Of a DNA stretch of 64,000 nucleotides, positions 16,289 to 24,033 are shown piece by piece; the stretch's first letter is position 1, and the number at the start of each line of letters is the position of its first letter. This DNA is from Amycolatopsis keratiniphila subsp. keratiniphila. Its GTDB lineage: Bacteria > Actinomycetota > Actinomycetes > Mycobacteriales > Pseudonocardiaceae. The notes under the pieces are model-generated. The model was not told where the DNA came from. It made no database searches and was given only the letters and a program-made list of their open reading frames with translations. Both the position numbers and the translations under genes were made by a program. Where the stretch lies: the NCBI RefSeq assembly GCF_001620365.2, contig NZ_LQMT02000029.1, positions 62,001-126,000 on the forward strand. Direction: 5' to 3'.

Positions 16289-17047
16289 ATGCGCATTCGT
16301 TTCCTCCTGCCGATGCTCGCCCTGGTGGCGGGGCTCGGTACCGCGGTGGCCACCCCGGCCGCCGCCGATCCAGGCCCGGTGACTGCGGGCGATGTGTCCG
16401 TCGCCGACGCCTGCTACTCCTGGGGACGCACGTTGTCGGAAGGCGCGTCCGGTGAGGACGTCCGGCAGCTGCAGATCCGCGTGGCCGGGTACCCCGGTTA
16501 CGGCGGCGTGCTCGCCCTCGACGGCCAGTTCGGCGCGGGGACCAAGGCCGCGGTCACCCGGTTCCAGCAGGCGTACGGGCTGGGGGCGGACGGCATCGCC
16601 GGTCCGGCCACGTTCTCGAAGCTCTACGCGTTGCAGGACGACGACTGCACGCCGGTCAACTTCACCTACGCGGAACTGAACCGGTGCAACTCCGACTGGT
16701 CGGGCGGCAACGTCCCACCGGCGACGGCGAAGGCCAACGCGCTGGTCTCGATGTGGAAGCTGCAGGCGATGCGGCACGCCATGGGCGACCGGCCGATCGA
16801 CGTCAACGGCGGTTTCCGCAGCGTCGCCTGCAACAACGCGGTCGGCGGCGCGACCAACAGCCGTCATCTCTACGGTGACGCCGTCGATCTCGGTGCCGGC
16901 TCACAGGGCTTCTGCGGACTGGCGAAGCAGGCCCGTAACCACGGGTTCGCCGAGATCCTCGGCCCGGGCTACCCCGGCCACAACGATCACACGCACGTGG
17001 CACACCGGTCGACGCGGTTCTGGTCGGCGTCCTCCTGCGGGATCTGA
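16289..17047 (+). CDS. Secreted D-Ala-D-Ala carboxypeptidase (M15) with peptidoglycan-binding domain
   Basis: 252 residues. A signal peptide MRIRFLLPMLALVAGLGTAV ends near ATPAAADP. Next is a PG_binding_1 domain (GEDVRQLQIRVAGYPGYGG to GADGIAGPATFSKL), then an M15-type zinc peptidase domain with the metal ligands in SRHLYGDAVDLG and HNDHTHVAH. It should trim peptidoglycan stem peptides outside the membrane. Six cysteines probably form disulfides. ATG 16289 is supported by GAAAGG about ten bases upstream. No operon partner: it converges on the NrtR-like gene with one base between stops. Confidence 0.9.
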   Translation: MRIRFLLPMLALVAGLGTAVATPAAADPGPVTAGDVSVADACYSWGRTLSEGASGEDVRQLQIRVAGYPGYGGVLALDGQFGAGTKAAVTRFQQAYGLGADGIAGPATFSKLYALQDDDCTPVNFTYAELNRCNSDWSGGNVPPATAKANALVSMWKLQAMRHAMGDRPIDVNGGFRSVACNNAVGGATNSRHLYGDAVDLGAGSQGFCGLAKQARNHGFAEILGPGYPGHNDHTHVAHRSTRFWSASSCGI

Positions 17048-17048
17048 G

Positions 17049-17681
17049 TCACTCCCAGCGCCACAGGGACGGCGGCCGTCCTCCCTTGGGGAGGGCGGCC
17101 GCGTGTTCGGTGGTACGCCGCAAACCGGGGACCCGCTCCATCGTCCGGCCGAGATTGGCCGGATAGGGGCGGTCCCCGGTCAGCGCTTCGGTGGCGTCCA
17201 GCGCCTGTGCCGTGGTGAAGATCGGGCCCAGCAGCCCGGCGGTGAAGGCGACGTCCCGCCACAGCCGTTCGGCCAGCATCGGGCGGCAGTCCGCGACGAT
17301 CCGGTCGTGGTCGAACGCCAGCGGAGGGACCTCGTCCAGCGGCACCCAGACGACGTTCCCCGGATCGTCGAGCGCGGGATTCACCGTGGCCCACAAGGCG
17401 ATGGAGAGCGTGGGGCCGCGGGGATCACGGTTCGGCTCGTCGAAGGTGGCGAGCTGTCCGGTCGCCGAGACCGCGTCGGTCGGGAGGCCGAGTTTGCCGA
17501 CCACCGCCCGGCTCGCCGCCTCCCGCAACCGTTCCCCGAGTCCCAGCAGCACCCCGGGCAGGGCGAGCTCCCCCTCGAAGGGCTCGGCCGCCCGCGGCGC
17601 GATTCCCAGCAGCACGTTCCGGGTGCCGGGGGCGAACCGCACCACGAGCACGTCAACGGACACCGGCGTCGAATCGATCAC
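17049..17681 (-). CDS. NrtR-like Nudix-domain protein with degenerate Nudix box and winged-helix tail
   Basis: 210 residues. A Nudix fold runs to about residue 125, but the catalytic box is eroded: GLGERLREAASRAVVGKLGL lacks the RE and EE acids that bind Mg2+ in GX5EX7REUXEEXGU. The C-terminal PLAFDHDRIVADCRPMLAER segment and the helical tail match the linker and winged helix of NrtR-type NAD-metabolism repressors, which sense ADP-ribose with a non-catalytic Nudix domain. The GTG start shares GTGA with the stop of the PurA-like gene, making it the last gene of a four-gene operon. Regulator is favoured over enzyme; this is an inference. Confidence 0.7.
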   Translation of the reverse strand: MIDSTPVSVDVLVVRFAPGTRNVLLGIAPRAAEPFEGELALPGVLLGLGERLREAASRAVVGKLGLPTDAVSATGQLATFDEPNRDPRGPTLSIALWATVNPALDDPGNVVWVPLDEVPPLAFDHDRIVADCRPMLAERLWRDVAFTAGLLGPIFTTAQALDATEALTGDRPYPANLGRTMERVPGLRRTTEHAAALPKGGRPPSLWRWE

Positions 17682-18871
17682 GCGTTGATTGTCGACCTTG
17701 CCTCCGCGACCCGGTAACCGGCCCTGTCCGGGCCGTACCCCATGACGGCCACCGGCAGCCGCGCGCCGAACCACGCCAGCGGATCCGGCAGATCGACGGC
17801 GGCCGAACCGTCCCGGGGTACGACCTTCAGCCCGGTCGCGTCGAGATGGGTCACCGCGAGCGCGTCGACGCCGTCGCAGGCCGCGATCGCGTAGTCCAGC
17901 AACGCCGCGTCGAGATGGCCCGCCCGCCACGCGCCCTGGAACTCGCCGGTTTCGTTGTGCGCCTCGGGAAAGCGGGCGAGTACGGCGGCGCACTCGGTCG
18001 GCAGCGGGCCCGCGCCGTGCCGGGTGAGGTAGGTCCGCGTCACTCCCACGACGGTGTGCGGGCGCCCGCCCAACAGGGCGCGGGCGTTGTGCGGCGTGGT
18101 CGTCGACCAGGTCGTATGCGGATGGAACCCGTGGTACTGGTCGAGGAGAGCCCCCTGCGCTCCCTCGAACACCAGCCGCCCGGAATCCGCCAGCCGCCCC
18201 GTTTCGTCCCCGTCGGTGATCCGCACCGCGCCCGCGAAATCGCGGTACAGCGCCACCAGTTCGTCCACGCTGTGCGGTGGCGTGGCGAGCGGCGCGTAGA
18301 ACCGCGCGAGCGCGTCCAGTTTGCGCCGCAACACCGACGGCCGGGCGCAGTCGGCGACCGTGGGCGCTTCCCCCGGCGTCCCGATCACCTCCTGGCTCTC
18401 CACGACGTCCCCCGGCACGGCCCCGGGCAACAGCGAGTACCAGACGGTCTCGCCGATGCCCTTGCCGCACGAACCGTGCCGGTTCACGCCACGGGCCTCC
18501 TCCCTGGCCCGGTTGGCGTGGATGTGGAACGGCGTCGTGAGCAGCGCCCGGCCGTCCACGCTCAGCAGCGAAAGCGGATTCCGGACGCCGACCGCTTCGA
18601 GCCGCCGGGCTTCCGCGGCCAGCGCGAACGGCTCGGCGAGCACGAACCGCGACAGATGGGTGGGCACGCCGGCGAACGTGCCCGCCCCGAACTGGCTGAA
18701 GGTGTGGTGCCGCCCGTCCACGACGACGTTGTGCGCGGCCTGCGCGCCCCCGTTGAAGCGGACCACCGCGGTGGTGGGCCGGGCGGCACAGAGCGCGTCG
18801 ACCACCGCGCCCTTGCCTTCGTCACCGAAGCCGAGCCCGACCACCACCACGTGACCATCAAGGAGACTCAT
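17678..18871 (-). CDS. Adenylosuccinate synthetase-like (PurA paralogue)
   Basis: 397 residues, somewhat shorter than housekeeping PurA (about 430). The GTP/IMP loop is present as GLGFGDEGKGAVVD with the catalytic Asp, and the His of the NAGHTV motif survives in GGAQAAHNVV. Further family marks are HGSCGKGIGET, FEGAQGALLD and a C-terminal PVAVMGYGPDRAGYR resembling the base-binding end. The enzyme would join aspartate to an IMP-like nucleotide using GTP. The variant GGAQAAHN and operon partners (vWA, J-pseudokinase, NrtR-like) argue for a specialised rather than housekeeping role. Start overlaps the vWA stop by ATGA. Confidence 0.78.
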   Translation of the reverse strand: MSLLDGHVVVVGLGFGDEGKGAVVDALCAARPTTAVVRFNGGAQAAHNVVVDGRHHTFSQFGAGTFAGVPTHLSRFVLAEPFALAAEARRLEAVGVRNPLSLLSVDGRALLTTPFHIHANRAREEARGVNRHGSCGKGIGETVWYSLLPGAVPGDVVESQEVIGTPGEAPTVADCARPSVLRRKLDALARFYAPLATPPHSVDELVALYRDFAGAVRITDGDETGRLADSGRLVFEGAQGALLDQYHGFHPHTTWSTTTPHNARALLGGRPHTVVGVTRTYLTRHGAGPLPTECAAVLARFPEAHNETGEFQGAWRAGHLDAALLDYAIAACDGVDALAVTHLDATGLKVVPRDGSAAVDLPDPLAWFGARLPVAVMGYGPDRAGYRVAEARSTINA

Positions 18872-19842
18872 CGCAGCACCACGTCGCTCGGCCCGTCGGC
18901 CTCGGGCACCGCCGACGTGACGACCGATTTGGTGCCCAGCCTCGCCAGCGCCTTGCCGACCGCCTTACTTTCGGCGACCGAGCCGACGTCCGCGAGGTCG
19001 GCGAGCGCGCGGTCGACGTCGACCACCCGCTCTTCCAGCCCGATGGTGGCGGCGATCAGTTCGCACACCGCGCCCGGGTCGTCCAGCTTCAGGAAGTTCT
19101 GGCCGAGCAGATCGCTCCAGTGCTCACCGATCTGCGGGTCGTTGTAGTACGAGGACTGGTTCGGCAGCACGAAGTAGACGTGCCACTTGCGCGCCAGCTC
19201 CCGGTACACCGAGGCCGGGTCGATGTCCTCCCGCACGTCGTCCCCGATCACCCGGCGGATGTGGCGGGCCTCCAGCGCGGGCTTGTTCAGCTCGTCGCCG
19301 ATGATGAACAGATAGCCCTTGCGGCCGCGGTTCTGCCACGCGTCGGTCACGACGTGCCGCGCCATGAAGTACGCCGCCAGTTCGTAGGACTCGCTCTTCT
19401 GCCCGCCGCCCCCGCCTTCGAGGAAGATCGTGCGCAGCTGCTCGTCCATCCGGTTGTCCGATTCGAACTGCCCGACCTGCAAGGGAACCCGGTCGCTGTC
19501 GGCGTCGCCGATCGCGCCGAACAGCACCTGCGGGTCGGTCAGGTAGCCCCGGCGCTTCAGCAGACCGTGCAGCTTACCGAGCTTGCCCTGCATGATCCGC
19601 GGCACCCGGCGCATCGAACCGGTGACGTCGAACAGCACGGCGATCGGCGTCGAATCGCTGTGGTCGGCCGAATCCCGGCATTCCCGCACGGCGTTCAGCG
19701 GGTCCAGCGCGGGTGCGACCTTCCATTCCTTCGCGGGCTTGGAGCGGAGATCGGCGGTGTAGCCGAAGTCGTCCTCGCCCTTGGCCGCGCGGAAGGTCTT
19801 CGCGGCGGCGTAGGCGTTGTCGTCCCAGTGTCCGTGTCCCAT
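18868..19842 (-). CDS. von Willebrand factor A (vWA) domain protein
   Basis: 324 residues, no signal peptide or membrane helix, so cytoplasmic. The MIDAS metal site is present as IAVLFDVTGSMRRVP (DxTGS) with a downstream Gly-rich EGGGGGQKSES loop and the FIIGDELNK segment. The N-terminal 70 residues (MGHGHWDDNAYAAAKTFRAAKG) are a conserved extension found in this type of protein. vWA domains assemble complexes through a metal-bridged contact. Two bases separate it from the J-pseudokinase gene and its stop overlaps the PurA-like start. Confidence 0.8.
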   Translation of the reverse strand: MGHGHWDDNAYAAAKTFRAAKGEDDFGYTADLRSKPAKEWKVAPALDPLNAVRECRDSADHSDSTPIAVLFDVTGSMRRVPRIMQGKLGKLHGLLKRRGYLTDPQVLFGAIGDADSDRVPLQVGQFESDNRMDEQLRTIFLEGGGGGQKSESYELAAYFMARHVVTDAWQNRGRKGYLFIIGDELNKPALEARHIRRVIGDDVREDIDPASVYRELARKWHVYFVLPNQSSYYNDPQIGEHWSDLLGQNFLKLDDPGAVCELIAATIGLEERVVDVDRALADLADVGSVAESKAVGKALARLGTKSVVTSAVPEADGPSDVVLR

Positions 19843-19844
19843 GG

Positions 19845-20813
19845 TCAGGCTCCTGTCTCGGGGATGATGAACGGTCGGAAGGTGCGGGGGCCGTACAGGT
19901 CGGCGAGCAGTTCGTCGTACTCGTCGAGCAGATCGACGGCCTCGGGTCGGTGTGCGGGGATGACCTGGAGGCATCCCTCGGCGAACCGGCGTTGGCGGGT
20001 TTCGTCCGGTGCCAGCAGTTCCAGCATCAAGCTGTGGAGCATGTGGACGTCGGTGGCAGCGGTCATCGGCAGTCCTTTGTGGACTTCCGGTGGGTAGCGG
20101 ACGGATTTGTCGGCCGCCAGCGGAAGCGCACCGTCTTCGACGGCGAAGGACCAGCCGGCGACGACGATGCCGTGCTGTGCCGGATGAACGAGCACGTTGT
20201 CCGCGGTGAGGTGGCCGTGGACGAAACCAGCCCGATGCGCGCCTGCCACGGCACGCAGGAGGCGACGGTGCATCCAGGCGTAGTCGCGGCCGTCGAGCCC
20301 GCCGGGAAAGGCCTTCCCGATGTCGGCGAGGGTGAGGAAGCCGTCGACGAGCGGATCCAGGACGCTGAACGCCCGATCGCCCCTGGCCACGGGGCCCGAC
20401 GTGTCGAGCAGCCGCGGGTAATAGGGGCGCAGCCACCGGTGCCGTTCGGTGAAGCCGTCGAGCGCGCGCAACGCCTCCCATTCGGCGTGGATCAGCGGGT
20501 TGAGCGCCGGATCGCGGACGAGTTTGACCAGATGCGGGCCGGTGGTCCGGTAGGTCGTGGCGACACTGCCGACCGCGTACGGCGCGACGAGCGTGTACGC
20601 CGACGTCGCCGTGGTGACCGTCTGACGCCGGGACCGTTTCCACTCGTCGTGGAGGCGGTTGAGCATGGCGGCCGCGCGGTGGGCCCGCGCGTCGCCGGGA
20701 TTGCGGTCGGGGTGGAGCACGGCCGCCAGTTCACGGTAGCGATGGCGGGCGAACAGTACGGCCGGGTCGGCCGCGTCCTCGACCGCCTTCATGGCGTCTT
20801 CCCTGGTGAGCAT
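19845..20813 (-). CDS. J-domain fused to a protein kinase-like (probably pseudokinase) domain
   Basis: 322 residues. Residues 1 to about 65 look like a DnaJ J domain with the HPD motif in AAVLHPDRNPGDARAH. Next comes a kinase-like fold: a putative ATP-lysine in HLVKLVRDP, an alpha-C Glu in HAEWEALRAL, and the catalytic loop as FVHGHLTADNVLV. The Mg-binding DFG is replaced by AGW (IVVAGWSFAV), so phosphotransfer is doubtful. A C-terminal helical tail ends FRPFIIPETGA. It is the first gene of the operon. The start lies within 20 bases of the palindromic region at 20819-20833 and has no clear ribosome site, so the mRNA may be leaderless. Confidence 0.72.
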   Translation of the reverse strand: MLTREDAMKAVEDAADPAVLFARHRYRELAAVLHPDRNPGDARAHRAAAMLNRLHDEWKRSRRQTVTTATSAYTLVAPYAVGSVATTYRTTGPHLVKLVRDPALNPLIHAEWEALRALDGFTERHRWLRPYYPRLLDTSGPVARGDRAFSVLDPLVDGFLTLADIGKAFPGGLDGRDYAWMHRRLLRAVAGAHRAGFVHGHLTADNVLVHPAQHGIVVAGWSFAVEDGALPLAADKSVRYPPEVHKGLPMTAATDVHMLHSLMLELLAPDETRQRRFAEGCLQVIPAHRPEAVDLLDEYDELLADLYGPRTFRPFIIPETGA

Positions 20814-20818
20814 AGTTT

Positions 20819-20833
20819 GAGTCTAGACGACTC
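20819..20833. promoter_or_regulatory. Inverted repeat at the start of the J-kinase/vWA/PurA operon
   Basis: GAGTC and GACTC flank TAGAC, and an overlapping perfect 8-bp palindrome GTCTAGAC sits at 20821-20828. It lies 5 bases upstream of the J-kinase start codon, a position where a repressor would block a leaderless promoter. The NrtR-like protein of the same operon is an obvious candidate ligand; this is not demonstrated. Confidence 0.4.
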
Positions 20834-20924
20834 TTACTTCGGCTGGCAAGGGGGTGGGTACAAATCCCGTGCTGCTCCGTCGCTTCGGCGAATAGCCTGG
20901 AACGGTCGGGAAGAAGGGATTTTC

Positions 20925-21344
20925 TTGCCAGGTGAACCGGGGACTTCCAGGATTCTCTTGCAGCTGCTGCTGGGCGGGATCCCGCTCGTTTTCCTGTTGT
21001 GGGTGACCGGGGGAGCCCTCGGCGACCGCGTGCGCGAACTGAACACCGGAGAGGACGTCACGGTCACCGCCGTCTCCGGATGCGTCGAGGAGGGGCCGCC
21101 GATGAGCGGCAGCTTCCCGTATTGCTCGGCCGGGTGGCGATTCGACGACGGGCGCACCGCTCAGGGGAGGATCGACGGTGAGAGGGTCGCGGAAGGCGAC
21201 AGGATCTTCGCCGGTGACGGATTCGCCTACCGGTCGAAGACTTCGCGGGTCTTGAGCCTGGTTGTCGTCGCGCTCGTCGGCTTGGTCCTGCTCGGAATGC
21301 TGATCGGACTGGGCGTCCTGTACCGGCGGCGTCGCGGGAAGTGA
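20925..21344 (+). CDS. Small membrane protein with two helices and an outer domain
   Basis: 139 residues, unrecognised family. An N-terminal helix (ILLQLLLGGIPLVFLLWVTGG) is followed by about 70 residues with two cysteines (VSGCVEEG, FPYCSAG) that could form a disulfide outside the membrane, then a C-terminal helix (VLSLVVVALVGLVLLGMLIG) and the basic tail RRRRGK. The layout resembles DUF3592-like actinobacterial proteins. TTG 20925 is chosen because AGAAGGGA lies five bases upstream. It is divergent from the J-kinase operon and may share its promoter region (20814-20924). Confidence 0.65.
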   Translation: MPGEPGTSRILLQLLLGGIPLVFLLWVTGGALGDRVRELNTGEDVTVTAVSGCVEEGPPMSGSFPYCSAGWRFDDGRTAQGRIDGERVAEGDRIFAGDGFAYRSKTSRVLSLVVVALVGLVLLGMLIGLGVLYRRRRGK

Positions 21345-21359
21345 CGCCGCCGGCCGTGC

Positions 21360-21737
21360 TCAGCTCCGGGTGGCGTCGATCTGCCGGTCGTCCTCGGTCG
21401 AACAGCTCGTCACTGGATCGTTCGGTCCGCTCCCGCAGGTCCAGGCGCCGATCACCACCGGTCCGGGGCCCTGCGGCGACGCCGCTTCGGCGGGTGTCAG
21501 CTTGGCGAAGTAGTCCGTGAGTACCTGTGTCGCTTCGCCGCAGTCGGTTTTCCCGCGTGCCACGACCTTGTTCTTCGCGCCTTGAAGTCCGGCGATCTCG
21601 CCGCAGGGTGTTCCGGCGGGTGCCGGCGTGGAAGCGGGGGAGGACGGCGGCGGTGCGGCCGCGGGCGCGGGATCGGCGCCGCAACCGCCCAGCAGGACGA
21701 CGGCGAGCGCGGCGGGAAGCACGGCGAGGCTCTTCAT
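21360..21737 (-). CDS. Small lipoprotein, function unknown
   Basis: 125 residues. The N terminus MKSLAVLPAALAVVLLGGCG is a lipoprotein signal with lipobox LGGC, followed by a Pro/Ala-rich spacer and a small domain with four more cysteines (TPCGEI, TDCGEA, WTCGSG, TSCSTE), likely two disulfides. The Cys pattern matches the neighbour at 21761 (SCGTV, VSCADA, WLCVSG, TSCSKG), so the pair derives from a common ancestor. ATG 21737 is preceded by AGAAGGG. Anchored outside the membrane; role unknown. Confidence 0.75.
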   Translation of the reverse strand: MKSLAVLPAALAVVLLGGCGADPAPAAAPPPSSPASTPAPAGTPCGEIAGLQGAKNKVVARGKTDCGEATQVLTDYFAKLTPAEAASPQGPGPVVIGAWTCGSGPNDPVTSCSTEDDRQIDATRS

Positions 21738-21760
21738 GGGCCCTTCTTCTCGGGGATGGT

Positions 21761-22270
21761 TCATTCGACGGGGACGACGGCGGCGAACACGTTCTGCTCG
21801 CCTTTGCTGCAACTGGTGCCGCCTTGGGCGGCGGGGGCGCCGGAGACGCACAGCCAGCCGTCCACGGTCTCGCTGACCGGCTCGTCCGAGCCCGCGGACT
21901 GACGTCCGGCGATCCTCTTGTGGAACGAATCGACGACCCCGGTCGCGTCCGCGCAGGAGACACCCGGCCCGTTGAGCACCTGCAGGGTCAGCCCGCTCGC
22001 CGCGGTCACCGTCCCGCAGGAGCCCTGTACCGGTTCAGCGGGTTTCGGTGCGGGGGCGGAAGTCGGGGCGGCGGACGGACTCGGCGCGGTTTGCGACGGG
22101 ATCGGTGGCACCGAGACGGGGGAAGCGCTCAAAGAGAGTGACGGCGGTGAGACCGACATCGAAGTGACTGGCGGTGGCGGAGCTTCGCCCGAACAGGCGG
22201 CGAGCGTTCCGGCGACGGCGCAGACCGCGAACAGGCGCCGCCACGTTCCCGTGGTCGTCGAGACGGGCAA
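21761..22270 (-). CDS. Lipoprotein paralogous to its neighbour
   Basis: 169 residues from TTG 22270, chosen because GAAAGGA lies about six bases upstream; ATG 22306 would add 12 residues with no ribosome site. Lipobox is GTLAACSG, then a long Pro/Ser/Ala linker of about 60 residues and the same four-cysteine domain as the gene downstream, ending QNVFAAVVPVE. In the shared domain both proteins have CG near the start, a VL..Y/FH segment and a W(T/L)C near the end. Probably a tandem duplication; 23 bases separate the genes. Confidence 0.72.
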   Translation of the reverse strand: MPVSTTTGTWRRLFAVCAVAGTLAACSGEAPPPPVTSMSVSPPSLSLSASPVSVPPIPSQTAPSPSAAPTSAPAPKPAEPVQGSCGTVTAASGLTLQVLNGPGVSCADATGVVDSFHKRIAGRQSAGSDEPVSETVDGWLCVSGAPAAQGGTSCSKGEQNVFAAVVPVE

Positions 22271-22407
22271 GGCGATCCTTTCGTCGGCCGGTCGTGGCCG
22301 GCCCATTCTGACCCGGCCGGGCCCGATGTCGTGGCATTGAGCCACGTTCGATTCGCGGGAGGCTATCGCGACCGTGCCGCCGCGATACGCGAGGACCGCC
22401 CGACCAC

Positions 22408-22422
22408 TGTCCACTGTGGACA
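22408..22422. promoter_or_regulatory. Perfect 15-bp palindrome TGTCCACTGTGGACA
   Basis: It lies in the roughly 300-base gap between a lipoprotein gene (21761) and a small ORF (22579), just before an AT-rich CAATTAATAT. It contains TCCACTGTGGA, which recurs in this window. The remainder of the gap shows no gene. It could be an operator for either flanking gene or a copy of a genome-wide motif. Confidence 0.4.
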
Positions 22423-22578
22423 ATTAATATGCCGTTCACGGCGCGGCAACACCCTGCTGTCGTCGCGAACCGATCGGACGAATCCGGTGCCGAGCCGTTA
22501 ACGCGCGGCCCCGTTCTGCCGAAAAGGAAAGTAGCGCTCCGGCGTGTCCCAGTCCCCGTCACCGAAACCGTGAGAGCG

Positions 22579-22812
22579 ATGAAGACCGACGAACAGACCG
22601 ACCCCGCGTCACCCCAGGCCACCGCACCGGCGAGCACGGAGCTTCCCCCGACGGCCCCGTGCACCGTCGTCTGGTGTGGCGGCCGCCCGTACGTCCTGGA
22701 GAACTCGGCCGGCCACCATCGCTGGATGGGCACCGACCACCGAGGCAGGCCCGTGGCGCTGACCAGCGCGGACCTGCAACGCCGCGGCTGGACGCACACC
22801 CGGGCCAGCTGA
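22579..22812 (+). CDS. Small hypothetical protein
   Basis: 77 residues, no recognised family. A Pro/Thr/Ala-rich N terminus precedes a short conserved-looking core, TVVWCGGRPYVLENSAGHH and a DLQRRGW segment near the end, with two cysteines (APCTVVWCGG). ATG 22579 is used; GTG 22570 is an in-frame alternative and neither has a strong ribosome site. It precedes the CDP-alcohol transferase gene by 37 bases on the same strand, but a link is not evident. Confidence 0.5.
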   Translation: MKTDEQTDPASPQATAPASTELPPTAPCTVVWCGGRPYVLENSAGHHRWMGTDHRGRPVALTSADLQRRGWTHTRAS

Positions 22813-22849
22813 CGCGGGAGGACCTGCCGCCGCTGGCTAGGCTGAGCGG

Positions 22850-23461
22850 GTGAGTACGCCCCCCGAACCGAGCGTGACCAGCGAAGAGCCTTCCCTGCTG
22901 CGGCAGGCCCTGAACGTCCCCAACATGCTTTCGATCCTCCGGCTCGCCGGAGTGCCGGTCTTCCTGTGGCTGCTCCTCGGCCCGAAGGAGGACGGCTGGG
23001 CGCTCGCGCTGCTCGTGTTCAGCGCGCTCACCGACTGGCTCGACGGCAAACTCGCCCGCTGGCTCAACCAGATGTCGCGGCTCGGCCAGCTGCTGGACCC
23101 CGCCGCCGACCGGCTCTACATCCTCGCGACCCTCATCGCCTTCCTGATCCGCGACATCATCCCGTGGTGGCTGGTGGTCCCGCTGGTCGTGCGGGAGGTA
23201 GTCCTCGGCGTCTGCGTCCTGCTGCTGCGGCGGCGGGGGTTCGCCCCGCCGGAGGTCACCTACATCGGCAAGGGCGCCACCTTCGTGCTGATGTACGCCT
23301 TCCCGTTCCTGCTGCTCACCCAGGGCGGCTCCGACATCGCCGCGATCGCCCGGCCGATCGGCTACGCCTTCACGGCGTGGGGTGCCGTCCTGTACGTCTA
23401 TTCGGGCGTGCTGTACATCGTCCAGACCGTGCGCGCCTTGCGGGAGGCGCCGGGCGCGTGA
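22850..23461 (+). CDS. CDP-alcohol phosphatidyltransferase (PgsA-like)
   Basis: 203 residues, six predicted membrane helices. The catalytic signature D-x2-DG-x2-AR-x8-G-x3-D-x3-D is complete in the stretch TDWLDGKLARWLNQ through GQLLDPAADR. It should transfer a phosphatidyl group from CDP-diacylglycerol to an alcohol such as glycerol-3-phosphate or phosphatidylglycerol at the inner membrane. Position before gcvH, garA and merR matches M. tuberculosis Rv1822 (pgsA2), so the orthologue is likely; the exact acceptor is not settled by sequence. Confidence 0.87.
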   Translation: MSTPPEPSVTSEEPSLLRQALNVPNMLSILRLAGVPVFLWLLLGPKEDGWALALLVFSALTDWLDGKLARWLNQMSRLGQLLDPAADRLYILATLIAFLIRDIIPWWLVVPLVVREVVLGVCVLLLRRRGFAPPEVTYIGKGATFVLMYAFPFLLLTQGGSDIAAIARPIGYAFTAWGAVLYVYSGVLYIVQTVRALREAPGA

Positions 23462-23524
23462 CCCGGCGGGATGCGAAACTGCGCGCGTCGGTTTCGAGTG
23501 AGGGCATCAGAAAGGGGAGCGGCG

Positions 23525-23908
23525 TTGTCCACTCCAGAAGAACTGCGGTACACCGAGGAGCACGAGTGGGTCTCCGTGCGCGACGGCGGGCTCGTGCGCG
23601 TGGGCATCACGGAGTACGCCCAGGATCAGCTCGGTGACGTGGTGTTCGTCGAACTGCCCGAGGTCGGCAAGCAGGTCGGTTCGGGCGACGCGTTCGGCGA
23701 GGTCGAATCGACCAAGAGCGTCTCGGAGCTGTTCGCCCCGCTCGACGGCGAGGTGGTCGCGGTCAACGACGCGGTGACCGAGTCGCCCGAGCTGATCAAC
23801 AGCGACCCGTACGGCGAGGGCTGGCTGATCGAGCTCCGTCTCGACGACGCGAGCTCGGTGGAATCCCTGCTGGAGGCCGAGGCGTACCAGGCGCTGATCA
23901 AGGAATAG
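23525..23908 (+). CDS. gcvH: Glycine cleavage system H protein
   Basis: 127 residues. LRYTEEHEWVSV opens the lipoyl domain and K64 in EVESTKSVSEL is the lipoate attachment site; the usual C-terminal NSDPYGEGWLIELR follows. It carries the aminomethyl group between P, T and L proteins. TTG 23525 is chosen because AAAGGGGAG lies upstream and because the homology begins there. gcvP lies 4 kb downstream past garA, two merR genes and bfnA; gcvT is not in the window. Confidence 0.95.
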   Translation: MSTPEELRYTEEHEWVSVRDGGLVRVGITEYAQDQLGDVVFVELPEVGKQVGSGDAFGEVESTKSVSELFAPLDGEVVAVNDAVTESPELINSDPYGEGWLIELRLDDASSVESLLEAEAYQALIKE

Positions 23909-24033
23909 CCGCAGGCCGTGGCCCTTCGGGAAGAGTAGGGGGAGCCGCGGGCCGGAGATTCGATCAGGCACGGTACGTTTGACCTCCACACGTTCTTGAG
24001 TAGTGGCAACACACATGCGTTAGGAGAGCTCAG

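Noticed and set aside
17678..18871. PurZ-type enzyme for 2-aminoadenine DNA
   Set aside because: The catalytic Asp in GDEGKG is retained, whereas phage PurZ has a change at this position; no other Z-DNA genes are nearby.
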